A DNA stretch of 64,000 bases from Euphorbia lathyris. Lineage: Eukaryota; Streptophyta; Magnoliopsida; Malpighiales; Euphorbiaceae. This document shows, one piece after another, positions 20,502 through 31,756 of the stretch. The stretch is from the NCBI RefSeq assembly GCF_963576675.1, contig NC_088913.1:91325001-91389000 (forward strand), given 5' to 3'. The position numbers and the translations under genes are program-made. Within the stretch, counting starts at the first letter, position 1. The number at the start of each line of letters is the position of its first letter. The notes below the pieces were generated by a model. It saw only the letters and a program-made list of their open reading frames with translations, was not told where the DNA came from and searched no databases.

Positions 20502-21300
20502 TCATGGGATTTTTGCACCAAATAATGTTGCTCCATACTTGTACTTTATGAAATTACAACATTGCCCTTGCTTGATGTCTATAAATAGGAAGCTCTTGAA
20601 CTTCATTGATACCAACCAAGAAATAATTACACACTAGAGAGTAAACTATACTTGTTTTGTTACTTGTTGTAGTATAGATTCAGTTTTTGTAGCTAAACTC
20701 TCCACCTCGAGAGCTTGTTCGGTTGTTTCGGCATTCCATCGAGGTTTCGCTCCACCATTCGTCACTAAGCTCGAGAGTTCCACCTCCATGACCTAGGAGA
20801 CGGCTTTGAGTCCGGTTAGCTAGTTTCAAGGGCGGATTCTCCCCTTTTACGTGCTAATTAGCTTGTACTCTTCCTATGTACTAGGCTTGGTTGTATTCCA
20901 TTTATATACATTTCATATTTATAATTTCATGATTTATAATCTCTATTTCTCTTTACGTGTTAGTGTTTGCTACTTGTTTTGATATTGATAATTGACGATT
21001 GTGTAGGAGAACGCGATTTCCGACGCCATTCGGGCTATCCTTAGGGAGTTATATAGGTGTTGCCCTACCGGAAGTGACAAACCAGAAACCGTAGGAATTG
21101 ACAAACCACGAAACTTGCGGGCCCTAGTTTCTAATTCCCCCGCATTAGACACGCCTTGACTAGGAATTACGTAGTCTAAGTGCTTCACGGGTCAGTCTTA
21201 CTATACTTAGTCGTCTTTGCAAGAGTAAATTCTTATCCGTAAACATTTAGAGTCATTATTTATCGTGGTTATAACTTATCGATATTCATCCCACTTCATA
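20145..21300 (+). other. LTR-like non-coding DNA
   Basis: After the GCGGGG motif cluster there is a promoter-like TATAAATAGG at 20580 and then a leader-like sequence (GAAGCTCTTGAACTTC). No PBS, coding region or second copy is seen in the window. A retrotransposon LTR or leader is the most likely origin. The 20231-20551 frame is a by-product of the motif array. Confidence 0.4.
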
Positions 21301-21321
21301 GGGTTTTAGCTACATAAATCT

Positions 21322-21527
21322 GTGGTAAATAACATTATTTGTCACGGTCCTACAAGGAACCGTGGCAAATAACACCTTATTTGTCGCGGTCCCTCTAGCA
21401 ACCGTGGTAAATAAGGTGTTATTTGCCACGGTTCCTTGTAGGACCGTGGCAAATGACATTATTTACCACGGTTCCTAATAAAACCGTGGCAAATAAGCCG
21501 TGGCCATAGGCCATTTCTGTACTAGTC
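21322..21527. mobile_element. CACTA-type transposon terminus with a 68-bp hairpin
   Basis: A left arm at 21322-21390 pairs with a right arm at 21404-21471 over about 68 bp with few mismatches. Both arms are made of CCACGG and GGCAAATAA units, typical of CACTA subterminal repeats. The unit ends GGCCATTTCTGTACTAGT at about 21526, the reverse complement of a CACTA(G)-like terminus. The other end and transposase are not in the window. Confidence 0.65.
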
Positions 21528-21539
21528 TTCTTACCAACT

Positions 21540-22030
21540 TGATAAAGAGTTGGGAACCTTGGATTGGCAAACCTCTCAACCTAATCCTTCGGTTTCTGAA
21601 ATTCCTAATTTGCAAATCATTGTGCATTCAGAAAATAGTGACAGTTTGCAGGTGGTGAATGATCTTGAGGAAAAGATTTGGTCTAAAGTCCAGAAAAGGA
21701 AGAAACACAAAGATAACATCATTCCCCTTGAGGTCAGTGGTAAATAGCATAGCAAGCTGCTTGTGCGGTTTCAATGATTATGTTATTTTGGAATTGTAGG
21801 GGCATCGGTAATGATCGCACTCAACGAGCCCTAAAGCTTCTGTGCCAACAACATCGTCCTGATTTTTTGTGTCTTGCAGAACCTATTGTTTGTTTTAGTG
21901 ACACTTCTGATCAGTTTTGGAGATCTCTGGGTCTTTCTCTCTTTGCCTGGAATGACAAGGATTCGCCGAATCGTTGGCTTCTTTCTAGGGATGCTTCTTC
22001 TCTTTCTCTTCATTCTTCTCATGCCCAGAA
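21540..22030 (+). pseudogene. L1-like LINE fragment (ORF1 end and ORF2 endonuclease start)
   Basis: The first frame ends EEKIWSKVQKRKKHKDN and a stop at 21745, consistent with the end of LINE ORF1. ORF2 starts at ATG 21774 with MIMLFWNCRGIGNDRTQRAL and then FLCLAEPIV. These are the N-terminal motifs of the apurinic endonuclease domain of plant L1-like LINEs; the Asn of WNCRG and the Glu of AEP match catalytic positions. Similarity stops near 22020, where unrelated LTR-like DNA begins. Reverse transcriptase is absent, so the copy is a short fragment. Confidence 0.8.
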
Positions 22031-22860
22031 CAATTTGAATAGACAGAGAACAGGAAGAACTCCGGAGAATATTTTCTCCAACTGTTTGTGAATTTCACAA
22101 TCCATTCTATATAAATAGAACTCGAAAATATATGTCTTTTCACGAACAAACACGACTATAAACGGACAGACACGACTGTTCACGTACGAACACGACTGTA
22201 CACAATGGACACGACTGTTCATGAAAGGAGGTATTTGTTGGTATATAAATTAATATATAATTTTATTCAAAATTTTCCAACAATCCCCCACATGAATAAA
22301 ATTATAAACAAGACGATTAGGATGTGGTGATAACTTTCTACAGAAGATATCTGCATAGGATAGGTAGCTAATGTGCCTTGAACCTTCCCTTGTGAAAGTA
22401 TATTTACTTTACTGACTGACTAGTAGACGCGATGTCTTTGAACTATTCTGCCGTTTGTGTAAACGATGATATACCCCACACAGATACCAACATAACACGG
22501 TATGGTTCTCATGGTTATGTTCGTTATGGTCATGAACATCGCCTGGTTCTGCGAGAGTTTAAGAGAACTAGGCCCCACACTAGTCTCCATCGAAGCGACC
22601 CCACTTCACTCTGACATAGGTGATTTATTTTCTCAAAATACTGATGCATAATGTATCATTAAAAGCATATAGCTTAACCTTTTCCCGTTGGTGTCATTGT
22701 TTACATCTAGGAATGGACGAGGGTTTAACCCCCACAGTGAACGCGCAAGGTTTATGCAATTAGGTTGTCCCTTTGAACCTAGATCTTGGGATCTCCAGTC
22801 AACTAGGTAGGGTTTTCCTTCACATAACTCCTCTTCTCTATAGGCTTTAGTCTAATTCCT
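22031..22860. repeat. LTR-like repeat interrupting the LINE
   Basis: The stretch has CACGACTGTTCACG-type short repeats (22140-22215), then TTGTTGGTATATAAATT and CCAACAATCCCCCACATG, and a long non-coding part. The CCCCCACATGAAT phrase is common in plant copia-like LTR sequences, as I recall. No coding motif was found. Confidence 0.4.
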
Positions 22861-22864
22861 CTCG

Positions 22865-23125
22865 ATGATCCAAATCCAAATCAAGTATAATACATACTAC
22901 TTAAAATACGTCCATTATCTAACGGTCTTTTGAGGAATATTTGAAAAAAAAAGAATGTGTATCCAGAGCTTCTCATTGATAGCAAAGCAGTCATACAACT
23001 ACAATACATAGTAAAATTACTTTTAAGATACGATAATCCATTGAATTTGACATATAAATCACATTTAGACATCTTATAAATACGACATAGCACCACAATC
23101 AAGATACATACACACATATAATAAT
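22865..23125 (+). repeat. Direct repeat, copy 1 of 2
   Basis: About 260 bp starting CCAAATCCAAATCAAG and containing TCTAACGGTCTTTTGAGGAA recurs at 24938-25192 with small differences. It is non-coding. Confidence 0.85.
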
Positions 23126-23348
23126 TTTCTCTAAACTGCTTAATATGTTGTCCTGATCTCCTCTAACTTAGACATCAAAGTGAGGTCTGTTGGATTAGTA
23201 ACTACTAGGATAAAAATTAATTGAGTAATTTTCCTTATGTAGGAAGTATATTGATTAGAGTATAAATATTTAAGCAAATATATGCTTGCATATATTAGGA
23301 GATATTATAAGATAACACTATTTTATCCACTATTTTTCATCTACACTG

Positions 23349-24323
23349 TTACATTATGGAACAATGTCTATTGTAGAGGTTGTTATACATCTTCCCCACG
23401 AAGTTAGCTTCTCTCCTCAATCTTGTATTTTCTTGTTGGAATGTTGGATTTTCTTGTGCCAACCTTCTATTGTCTCGTGACAATCTTGTATTGTCTTCTT
23501 GCGGAGTTACATTGTCTAGCATAGCATTATTCAACTCTCCCCAGATTCTTTGCAATACACTTGTATCTGCTCTCAACCTTCTATTTTCATCTTCGAGAGC
23601 TTCATTCCACCGATACTGTAAATTTGCTTCTCTTTGTCGTCTCAGTTGTAGTACGGTTTCTGGTGCATTGATTTCTTGAAGTTGATTTCACAGAATTTTG
23701 TTTCTCCATTCATGTAAACTTTTCAAGATATAAATGGATACTCCAAAGGTTATTCCACAGTAATAGGCAACTGAACTTCTTATTGTCATTCCAATAGATA
23801 TGAGAACTTCAGCAGGAGCAACAGCAGGACAAAAATTGAAATTTCCTAAACATTTAGAAATACAATAACAATCGAACCAAAGAAAAAAAAACAGAAATCA
23901 TTAACCAAAAATATAAAACAGAACCTAAACATATAAGAAAAAAAAGCACACCGAGTGGTAATGGATGTTTCTATTACCACATTAAGAAAAGTTAACATAA
24001 TAGATATATCTCTGTCCAGATATCTGTGTATATCCTCAGAATGAAAAATACAGCAACTTAGAAAAGTTGCTGCAATATTTAGACGTAAAGCGATTATCAC
24101 GAAAGACTTTAGTGTAATTGTGCTTTCAGACTGCACTATTTCAACCTTGCAGATGACTAATATAATCCAAACAATATTAAAAAAAAACTGAAACGTAACC
24201 ATAAAAAAGACACCAATTAGTAGCGTTCGTTGAACGAAACAATGGATGCCCCAGTTGATGAGGTGGAGCAAGAGCTGCTGGAGGAGGAGGAGGAGCAGCT
24301 CCTTATGGTGGTGCTTGTTCCAT
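23349..24323 (-). pseudogene. Membrane/coiled-coil protein, best-preserved copy
   Basis: Minus strand. ATG at 24323 starts MEQAPP, then TAA, then GAAPPPPPAALAPPHQLG. A middle segment (SFVIIALRLNIAATFLSCC, DISIMLTFLNVV) ends at a donor-like ACTCG|GTGTGC at 23952. An acceptor-like TTTAG at 23846 leads to FNFCPAVAPAEVL, a hydrophobic segment (ISIGMTIRSSVAYYCGITFG), SIYILKSLHEWRNKI, then TGA. INAPETVLQLRRQREANL follows, and a long coiled coil (NTRLSRDNRRLAQENPTF) to a stop at 23349. Two hydrophobic segments and a coiled coil suggest a membrane-anchored scaffold; this is inference. The splice phases do not fit perfectly and two stops remain, so it is probably a pseudogene. Confidence 0.5.
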
Positions 24324-25667
24324 AACTAATTTCTGTGAGAAAATAATGAAAAAGCTAGTTTGTGAAAAGAGTGTGAAACGATAGGAAAAGAGACTGATGA
24401 TGAAAAGGGTGAGACAATAAATAGAGATTGATTAATTGATGAGACAGGGGTAGACTTAAATATATAGCTGGAATGTGTGTACTATTTTATTTACTTTAAT
24501 TTCAAAAAAGCCTAGTCTTATTTGTTCTTTCACTTTTTTTATTATTTTTTAAGGAAAATGCTTTTCACTTATTTAGTTGGTTTGAATATAAAAAAAAAAA
24601 TCCATGTTTTATCTTTTTTTTTTTTATTCTAATTATTTTTTCTGTTAAATTTTGAAGATTTACGATTTAGCTTTTAGGGTATAGGTTTAAGAGATTACTC
24701 ATTTTAATTTTTTTTCAGCCCATAAAAACTCAATTTTAAATGTTTTTATTTTTTAATTATTTTAATAATTCTAATTAAATAATTTCTTATATCTTCATTA
24801 ATTTTTGATACATTATTATCCAAAAAGTTTACATTTAATTTTCTTTTCAAAATTATATATATTTAATCAAAATATTTAATTATTGTAAACTTATTGAATA
24901 AAATTTATTATTTTGAAACATCGTATTATTATCATCCAAATCGAAATCCAAATCAAGTATAATACATACTACTTAAAATACGTCCATTATCTAACGGTCT
25001 TTTGAGGAATCTTTGAAAAAAAAGAATGTCTATCCGTAGCTTCTCATTGATAGCAAAGCAGTCATACAACTACAATACATAGTAAAATTACTTTTAGGAC
25101 ATGATGATCCATTGAATTTGATCTATAAATCACTTTTAGATAAAGTATGCGACATAGCACCACAATCAAGTTACATACACATATAATAATTATTTGACTT
25201 TTATATTAAAAAAATTGGAACTTTATGTAAAACATTAGAATTTGACCAAAATCATTTTTTTTGGAAATAATTTACTAAATTAAATTCTGTTAAAAATTAA
25301 TAAAAACTAATTACTTGATGTGAAAACAATTATTAATTTTAGTTAAAAGCGATAGATTTTCTCCTAATTTAACCTTAGTTAGCGATATAATCATTTTTAT
25401 TAAACTCAATTTGTAGGAGTCTAACACATAGATTTGGAGAGAAGACAAACTTACAAATTTCCAAAACTCTCAGTTCTAAACGTCTCAATATACGTCCTCG
25501 CATCTTCCACTTAGTCACGTACTCCATCAATTTAAATACTGGATTTAGAACAAAAATAAAAAGGGATTAGTTGAAATTTACCTTGTACTATCAAGTAATT
25601 AACAAAACTAAACTTCAAATAAAATAAAATAAAAACTTTATGTATACCTCAAACTTCTCTTAATCTC
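24324..25667. other. AT-rich spacer with direct repeat copy 2
   Basis: No gene is seen. 24938-25192 repeats 22865-23125. Long T and A runs occur near 24590-24625. The phrase ATTTTAGTTAAAAGCGATAG near 25338 recurs near 34025 and, diverged, near 33057. Confidence 0.6.
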
Positions 25668-27370
25668 AGTCAGTTTATGTTTCTTTTTCCTCCTCTTTCG
25701 GTTCTGGCTCCTAAATGTTCAAGCTCTCTCAGTTAAATAATTTTTTTAAAGGTTGGAAGAAAATCCTAAATGGGAGAGCTTCAACGAAGTGAAGATATGA
25801 AAGAAAGAAGAAGAAATTATGAACAAAAAAGAGTTTTAAGCTCTGAGAGAAATATTTAGAAATATTTGAACTTGGATGAATCCTGATGAGCACTATTCCT
25901 CTATGCTATGTTGCTGCTTAAAAAGAAGTAGTTAACATTTATTATAGGGTAAATTACATCCATGACTACTGAACTTTACACATTTTAACATTGTGACTAC
26001 TGAACTTCAATTATTAATGGTAATCCACTAAATTTTTATACTTTTTAACATTGGTGCTCACTCAATTTTAGGGATGACAACCAGTACTGTACCTGCGGAT
26101 ACCATACACTATCCGATCGTAGTGGGATTATCCGGACACAGTATAAAAAAGTATACGATCGAAACCATTACCCGTTGGAGTAATGGGTCGGGTATGGAAA
26201 TACTCATTGGGTACCCGATACTCGTTCCCATCAAAACTCTTGTATATATTAAAAAACATTATTATTTTTTAGATTTAAGATGTGATATTTGAATCTTAAC
26301 ATTTTATTCTTCAACAATTTAGTGATAGGATTATGATATTTTATTTTTATTAACTAAGGTTCAATTGTTCAATTTTTAAATGGGCTTTTTATTAAATTTA
26401 TACTTTGTAAATTTGTAATATTTTTTTATTTTTTTTTATTTTTTTTAAAGGATAAGGGGACGCACAGGTACTCGCGAATTAAATGGGACGGATATGAGAT
26501 GCAAAAAGTATAACCATTAGGGTAATGTGATGGGTATGGGTAATTAAAAAACAAACAGGTAAGAGTTTGTGATTGACACTACCTGCGGATATCCTATCCG
26601 TTGTCATCTCTACTCAACTTTAACTATCTTTTCAAGATATCGGTTAATGACATCAAAATAAAAATATTTTATATTTTACCATAAAACTATATTTTATATT
26701 TTCCAAAATCAGTGTCTCTTTTAACCAAAGAACACTTAAATTACCTCAGAAACGAAAATTTTCAAGATTTAAAGTTTTTTAAAATATCATTACTTTCTGT
26801 ATTTGTTATTTTGAGATATTTAGTGACCATTAATATTAAAAAGTGTAAATTCAATAGTTATACTGTTAAGAATTAAAATTCAGTAACTACAATATTAAAA
26901 CGGGTAAAGTTTAGTCAGTTTATGTTTCTTTTTCCTCCTCTTTCGGTTCTGGCTCCTAAATGTTCAAGCTCTCTCACTTACATAATTTTTTTTAAAGGTT
27001 GGAAGAAAATCCTAAATAAGTGAGCTGGAACAAAGTGAAGATATGAAAGAAAGAAGAAATTATGAACAAAAAAGAGGTTTAAGCTCTGAGAGAAATATTT
27101 AGAAAATATTTGAACTTGGTTGAATCCTGATGAGCCACTATTCTTATTCCTCTGCTGTGATGCTTCTTAAAAAAAAGTAATTACCATTTATTATAGGGTA
27201 AAATACATTTATGGCGAATAACTTTACACCACTAAACTTCAATTTTTAATAATATTACTACTGAACTTTTACATTGGTCACTTAATTTTAGGGATAGCAA
27301 CCGGTACTGTATCGTGGATACCCTATGCTACCCCATCTTAATAGGACTACTCGTATCCTGTATAAAAGGT

Positions 27371-27651
27371 CAGGGGCGGAGACAGGGGGACCGAGCCTAT
27401 TAGACCCTCCTCCCTAAATCCGGTTTTTAGACACCATTTTTGTTATATGTTAAGAACGTTAAACACAATGTAGCTTAATTTCAAGAAGTTTTACATTGGT
27501 ATTTAAAAATTGGTTCTTGACTAGTCAGGTTATAAAACGTATATATACAGAAAAAAAAATGAACAAGTTCGATTTAGCAAAAAAAAACTTTTTTTACACA
27601 TCACGTGTAATATCGGTCCTCCCAACCGAACAATCATGTATTCGCCACTGT
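27371..27651. mobile_element. hAT-like MITE with 8-bp target-site duplication
   Basis: It starts CAGGGGCGGAGACAGGGG and ends ATTCGCCACTG. It is flanked by TAAAAGGT and TAAAAGGG, an 8-bp duplication with one change. Unit A of the tandem duplication lacks it, which gives an empty-site paralogue. Confidence 0.75.
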
Positions 27652-27742
27652 AAAAGGGTAATTGAAACCATTATCTGTTAAAGTAATCGAACGGGTATGG
27701 TAATACCCCTAAGATACCCGATACCCGATACCCGATACCCGT

Positions 27743-28261
27743 TGTTGGAGATTTAAGGGAAATGCCCTTTTTAGTCATTTGCCTATTGCTCACTCTTGTA
27801 ACTTTATGTATCCCACATGGGAAACTTATGAGGAAGTTGAAAGGTTTATATTGGGTTGGGCTTTATGTGATATTAAATTGTGTTTTAAAGTGGGTTTTAC
27901 AAAAAACATCACACGCGTGCGCTTGCTCGTTCGCACACGACGCCCGACTGGACTGTGCTCGATTTTTATTTTGTCATTAAATATTTTAAACCTTTTGACT
28001 AATTCTTTTAGTTGATGAAGTCTTATCTCCACTATCCCTACTTTCATTCAACAACCCACGTTTTACTCTTATGAACGTTGTCCACTACAAAGCTTCGCCC
28101 TAGAGTGCACTAGTGCGACGCTCGCCGTGTAAACCTTGGTTGACGATCGGACTTCCAGATTGCACCAGAGTCTGCCGTAATCGTTTTCAACGCAGTGGTT
28201 CTGCCCACGACACAGCTTTTAATTCCGATAAGTTATTTCGATTCCTTCTTTTGTACTTACA
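27743..28261 (+). repeat. copia 5' LTR
   Basis: At 519 bp it matches the 3' LTR closely. It lacks about 110-120 bp present in the 3' LTR between GTTGTCCACTA and AAGCTTC(A/G)(A/C)CCTAGAG. Confidence 0.92.
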
Positions 28262-28291
28262 ATTAGAAAACGATTATTTCTGTCCGTCATC

Positions 28292-30739
28292 ATGTCTGCT
28301 CTAATCTCAAAAAATATTCCCGATCTCTCAAAATTAGAGCCCTTAGACGGTCTGAACTACAAAAGATGGTCTCAGAAAATGCTTATATTTTTTGAACAAT
28401 TAGACCTTGATTATGTCGTTCTGTCTGATCCCCCTGTCGACCCAAACGGTCCTGCTATGTCGCTTATCGTTCAACAATACGATAATCATTCTGCTAAATA
28501 TGAAAAAGATAACAAAACTGTCAGAGGACATCTCCTTAACCATATGTCGAACCCACTGTTCGATATATTTGTGAACAAAAAGTCTGCGAAAGAAATTTGG
28601 GTCTCATTAAAAGATAAGTATGGGTCTGATGATGCTGGAAAAAGAAAATATGTTGTTGGCAGGTGGCTACATTATCAAATGGTTGATCATAAACCGATCA
28701 TTGATCAAATTCACGAATATGAGAACCTTGTCGCTGAAGTTCTCAGTGAGGGGATGAATATGTGCGATATGCTTCAAGCCAATGTTCTGTTGGAGAAGTT
28801 TCCTCCTTCCTGGAGTGACTTCAAAAACCACCTGAAGCACAAAAAGAAAGATTTCAGTCTGCAGGAGATTGTTAGTCATATGCGAACTGAAGAAGCAAAC
28901 AGAATGAAAGATAAGCAACTTTCCTCTATTTCTGTTTCTATTAATGCTAATGTGGTTGAATCTGCTGTGATTCCAAAAGACAGATCAAAAGGATATGCAA
29001 ACAAGTCCCAGAAAAGCTTCAAACAGAATAAGTCCTTCAAGCATGGAAAGGTCCAAAAGCGAAAGGTTGAATGTTTTGTGTGTGGAAAACCCGGGCACAG
29101 AGCATTTCAATGTTTCCAAAGGAAGAACCAACAAAATTCAAATCAGAATGCTAACACAAAGCCTACCGGACAATCCAATTTGGTGGAGAACGATGAAATC
29201 ATTGCTGCTGTGGTGGTAGAATCGAACTTGGTGGAAAACAAAACTGATTGGGTGCTAGACACTGGAGCTACCAGACATTTATGTTCGAACCGGGAGCTGT
29301 TTCATCATTTTGAGGATGCTGCTGATGGAGAGTGCGTCTACATGGGTAACACCGCAACTGCTGGTGTTGTTGGTAAATGAATAGTCTTACTCAAATTAAC
29401 TTCTAGAAAAAGTTTATCATTGAACAATGTTTTGTATGTGCCTTCACTTCGTAGGAATCTTATCTCTGGTAGTTTATTGAATAAGGCTGGTTTAAAAATT
29501 ACTTTTGAGGCTGATAAGGTGATTCTTACCAAGAATGAGACCTTTGTAGGGAAAGGGTACCTAGGTGATGGACTTTTTATCATGAACACTGTTGATGTTA
29601 ACTCTGTTGGAATTAATCCAAGTTCTTCTGGTTTTGCTTATATATGTGAGTCTTTGGATGTTTGGCATGGTAGATTAGGACATGTGAATTATGCTTCTAT
29701 TAAAAGGTTGAAAAATATGCATGTTATTGATATTGTCAATTCTGAGCATGAAAGAAAATGTTCTATTTGTGTAGAAGCTAAATTTGCCAAAAAGCCTTTT
29801 CCATCTGTTACTAAGAGAAGTACTGAATTGCTTGAATTAATTCATTCTGATCTAGCTGACTTTAAGAATTCCATTAGTAGGGGTGGTAAAAGATGGTATA
29901 TGACCTTTGTTGATGACTTTTCGAGATACACCAAAGTATATCTTTTAAGATCAAAAGATGAGGCTGAAAGTATGTTTCTTAAATATAAAATGGAAGCAGA
30001 AAATCAGCTAGATAGAAAAATAAAAAGGCTTAGATCTGATAGAGGTGGAGAATATGGAACCAATTTTCTTAAAACTTTTTGTGAGGAAAATGGCATTATA
30101 CATGAAACTAGTGCACCATATACACCACAACAAAATGGTATAGCGGAAAGGAAAAATAGAACGCTTAAGGAAATGATGAATGTCATGTTGATTAGTTCTG
30201 GTATGCCTGATAATATGTGGGGGGAAGCTGTTTTGTCTGCATGCTACATTTTAAATAGAGTTCCTCATAAAAAATTAGACAAAACTCCTTATGAGCTTTG
30301 GAAGGGATATTCGCCTAATTTAAATTTCTTGAGGGTTTGGGGTTGTCTTGCCAAAGTTGCTTTTCCATCCTTTAGGAAACCCAACATAGGACCAAAAACC
30401 TTTGATTGTGTTTTTATTGGATATGCTTCTAATAGTGCTGCCTTTAGATTTATGTCACTAAATGATAATACCATATGTGAATCTAGAGATGCAGAATTTT
30501 TTGAGAATATTTTTCCGTTAAAGAAAACTCTTGTGTGTGATGATGTTGGTCCTTCTAATTCTGTACATGCTAATAATTCTCTTGCTTCTAGTTCTTTAGA
30601 AAAACATGATGAATGTGAACATGAACCTAGAAGAAGTAAAAGAAGGAAAATAGCTAATAGTTTTGGACCCGACTTTGTTTCATCTTTTCTGTTAGAAAAT
30701 TCAAATAGAATAGATGATGTTTTATGTCTGCCTATCTAA
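28292..30739 (+). pseudogene. gag-pol: copia Gag-protease-integrase, one in-frame TGA, no RT
   Basis: The start MSALISKNIPDLSKLEPLDG is only 30 nt after the LTR. Gag ends with a CCHC zinc knuckle (CFVCGKPGHRAFQC). Protease shows WVLDTGATRHLCSN. A TGA at 29378-29380 is the only break before the integrase part. The HHCC-like region (WHGRLGH and CSICVEAK) and core (IHSDLADF, FVDDFSRYTKVYLL, PYTPQQNGIAERKNRTLKE) have the D, D and E positions. The frame ends at 30737 after SSFLLENSNRIDDVL. Just beyond, EEDPKTYKEAMTS, the usual linker to RT, is frameshifted and RT and RNase H are absent. This looks like an internal deletion of over 1.5 kb, judged against normal copia length. Confidence 0.9.
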
Positions 30740-31128
30740 TAGAAGAAGATCCTAAGACGTATAAGGAGGCCATGACCTCTATAGATGCTCCTTTTGAGGT
30801 TGAGTTATGAGAAACTCTTAATGGTCTCTTATAGAGATCACCTACATGTGTGTGAAGGTGTGCGCATGGCCATTAAAAGCGCTATTGTTTTTTATCGCAG
30901 AACAGCAAAATTTCGTTTAAAGGTTTTCTTTACGTGTTGTGAGGGTCTGAGTTACAGTTGTAGAAGTTCAAGAGCAATTCACTTCTAAAACTATAACATG
31001 TTGCCTCACAACACTATGTATCAATTCAATCGAAAGATATTGATGCTTAAGTTTTTAAAATCTGAAACTTATTGGCCATAAAAGCTTTATTTTAAAACTG
31101 TTTTACTAAAAAGCCATTTGTGGGGGAT

Positions 31129-31756
31129 TGTTGGAGATTTAAGGGAAATGCCCTTTTTAGTCATTTGCCTATTACTCACTCTTGTAACTTTATGTATCCC
31201 ACATGGGAAACTTGTGAGGAAGTTGAAAGGTTTATATTGGGTTGGACTTTATGTGATATTAAATTGTGTTAAAGTGGGTTTTACAAAAAACACCACACGC
31301 GCGCGCTCGCTCATTCGTTCGCGCGCGCGACGCCCGCCCGTCTGTCATTAAATATTTTAAACCTTTTGACTAATTCTTTTAGTTGATGAAGTCTTATCTC
31401 CACTATCCCTACCCTCATTCAACAACCCACGTTTTACTCTTATGAACGTTGTCCACTATAACGTTCGTCTTTCACACTGAGATAAAAGAGTTTTTCCAGA
31501 GCTACGAAATACACAGTTTTTCTCAATTATGATTTTTATCTCAAACACGAAATTCCTCTGGGCATTAAAATTCTTGATGTTCCAAAGCTTCAACCTAGAG
31601 TGCACTAGGACGGCGCTTGTTGTGTAAACCTTGGTTGACGATCGGACTTCCAGATTGCACCAGAGTCTGCCGTAATCGTTTTCAAAGCAGTGGTTCTGTC
31701 CACGACCCAACTTTAAAATTCCGATAACTTGTTTCTGTTCCTCTTTTGTACTTACA
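31129..31756 (+). repeat. copia 3' LTR
   Basis: 628 bp, TGTTGGAG...TTACA. It is the longer and presumably original form. Its extra block (31459-31585) contains AGATAAAAGAGTTTTTCCAG. Confidence 0.92.

Larger units (their letters stand above)
27743..31756 (+). mobile_element. Ty1/copia retrotransposon lacking reverse transcriptase
   Basis: Both LTRs start TGTTGGAGATTTAAGGG and end TTGTACTTACA. The 5-bp direct repeat CCCGT flanks the element (27738-27742 and 31757-31761). The interior encodes Gag, protease and integrase only. A purine-rich GTGGGGGA lies just before the 3' LTR. The element is inserted in unit B of the tandem duplication. Confidence 0.93.

Noticed and set aside
18459..20510. Possible CRISPR-like array of GCGGGG motifs
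   Set aside because: Spacing is irregular, the repeats are 13 bp and imperfect, there are no cas genes, and the context is plant nuclear DNA.
20231..20551. 106-aa frame with ARRT, RGAY, YAGR repeats
   Set aside because: The repeated tripeptides are translations of the 13-bp TACGCGGGGCGTA motif in different frames, so it is a by-product of the DNA motif.
22432..22614. 60-aa frame in the LTR-like repeat
   Set aside because: The surrounding sequence is a known type of non-coding repeat and the frame has no motif.
27762..28047. Short frames within the copia 5' LTR
   Set aside because: The same frames recur shifted or broken in the 3' LTR; LTR sequence, not genes.
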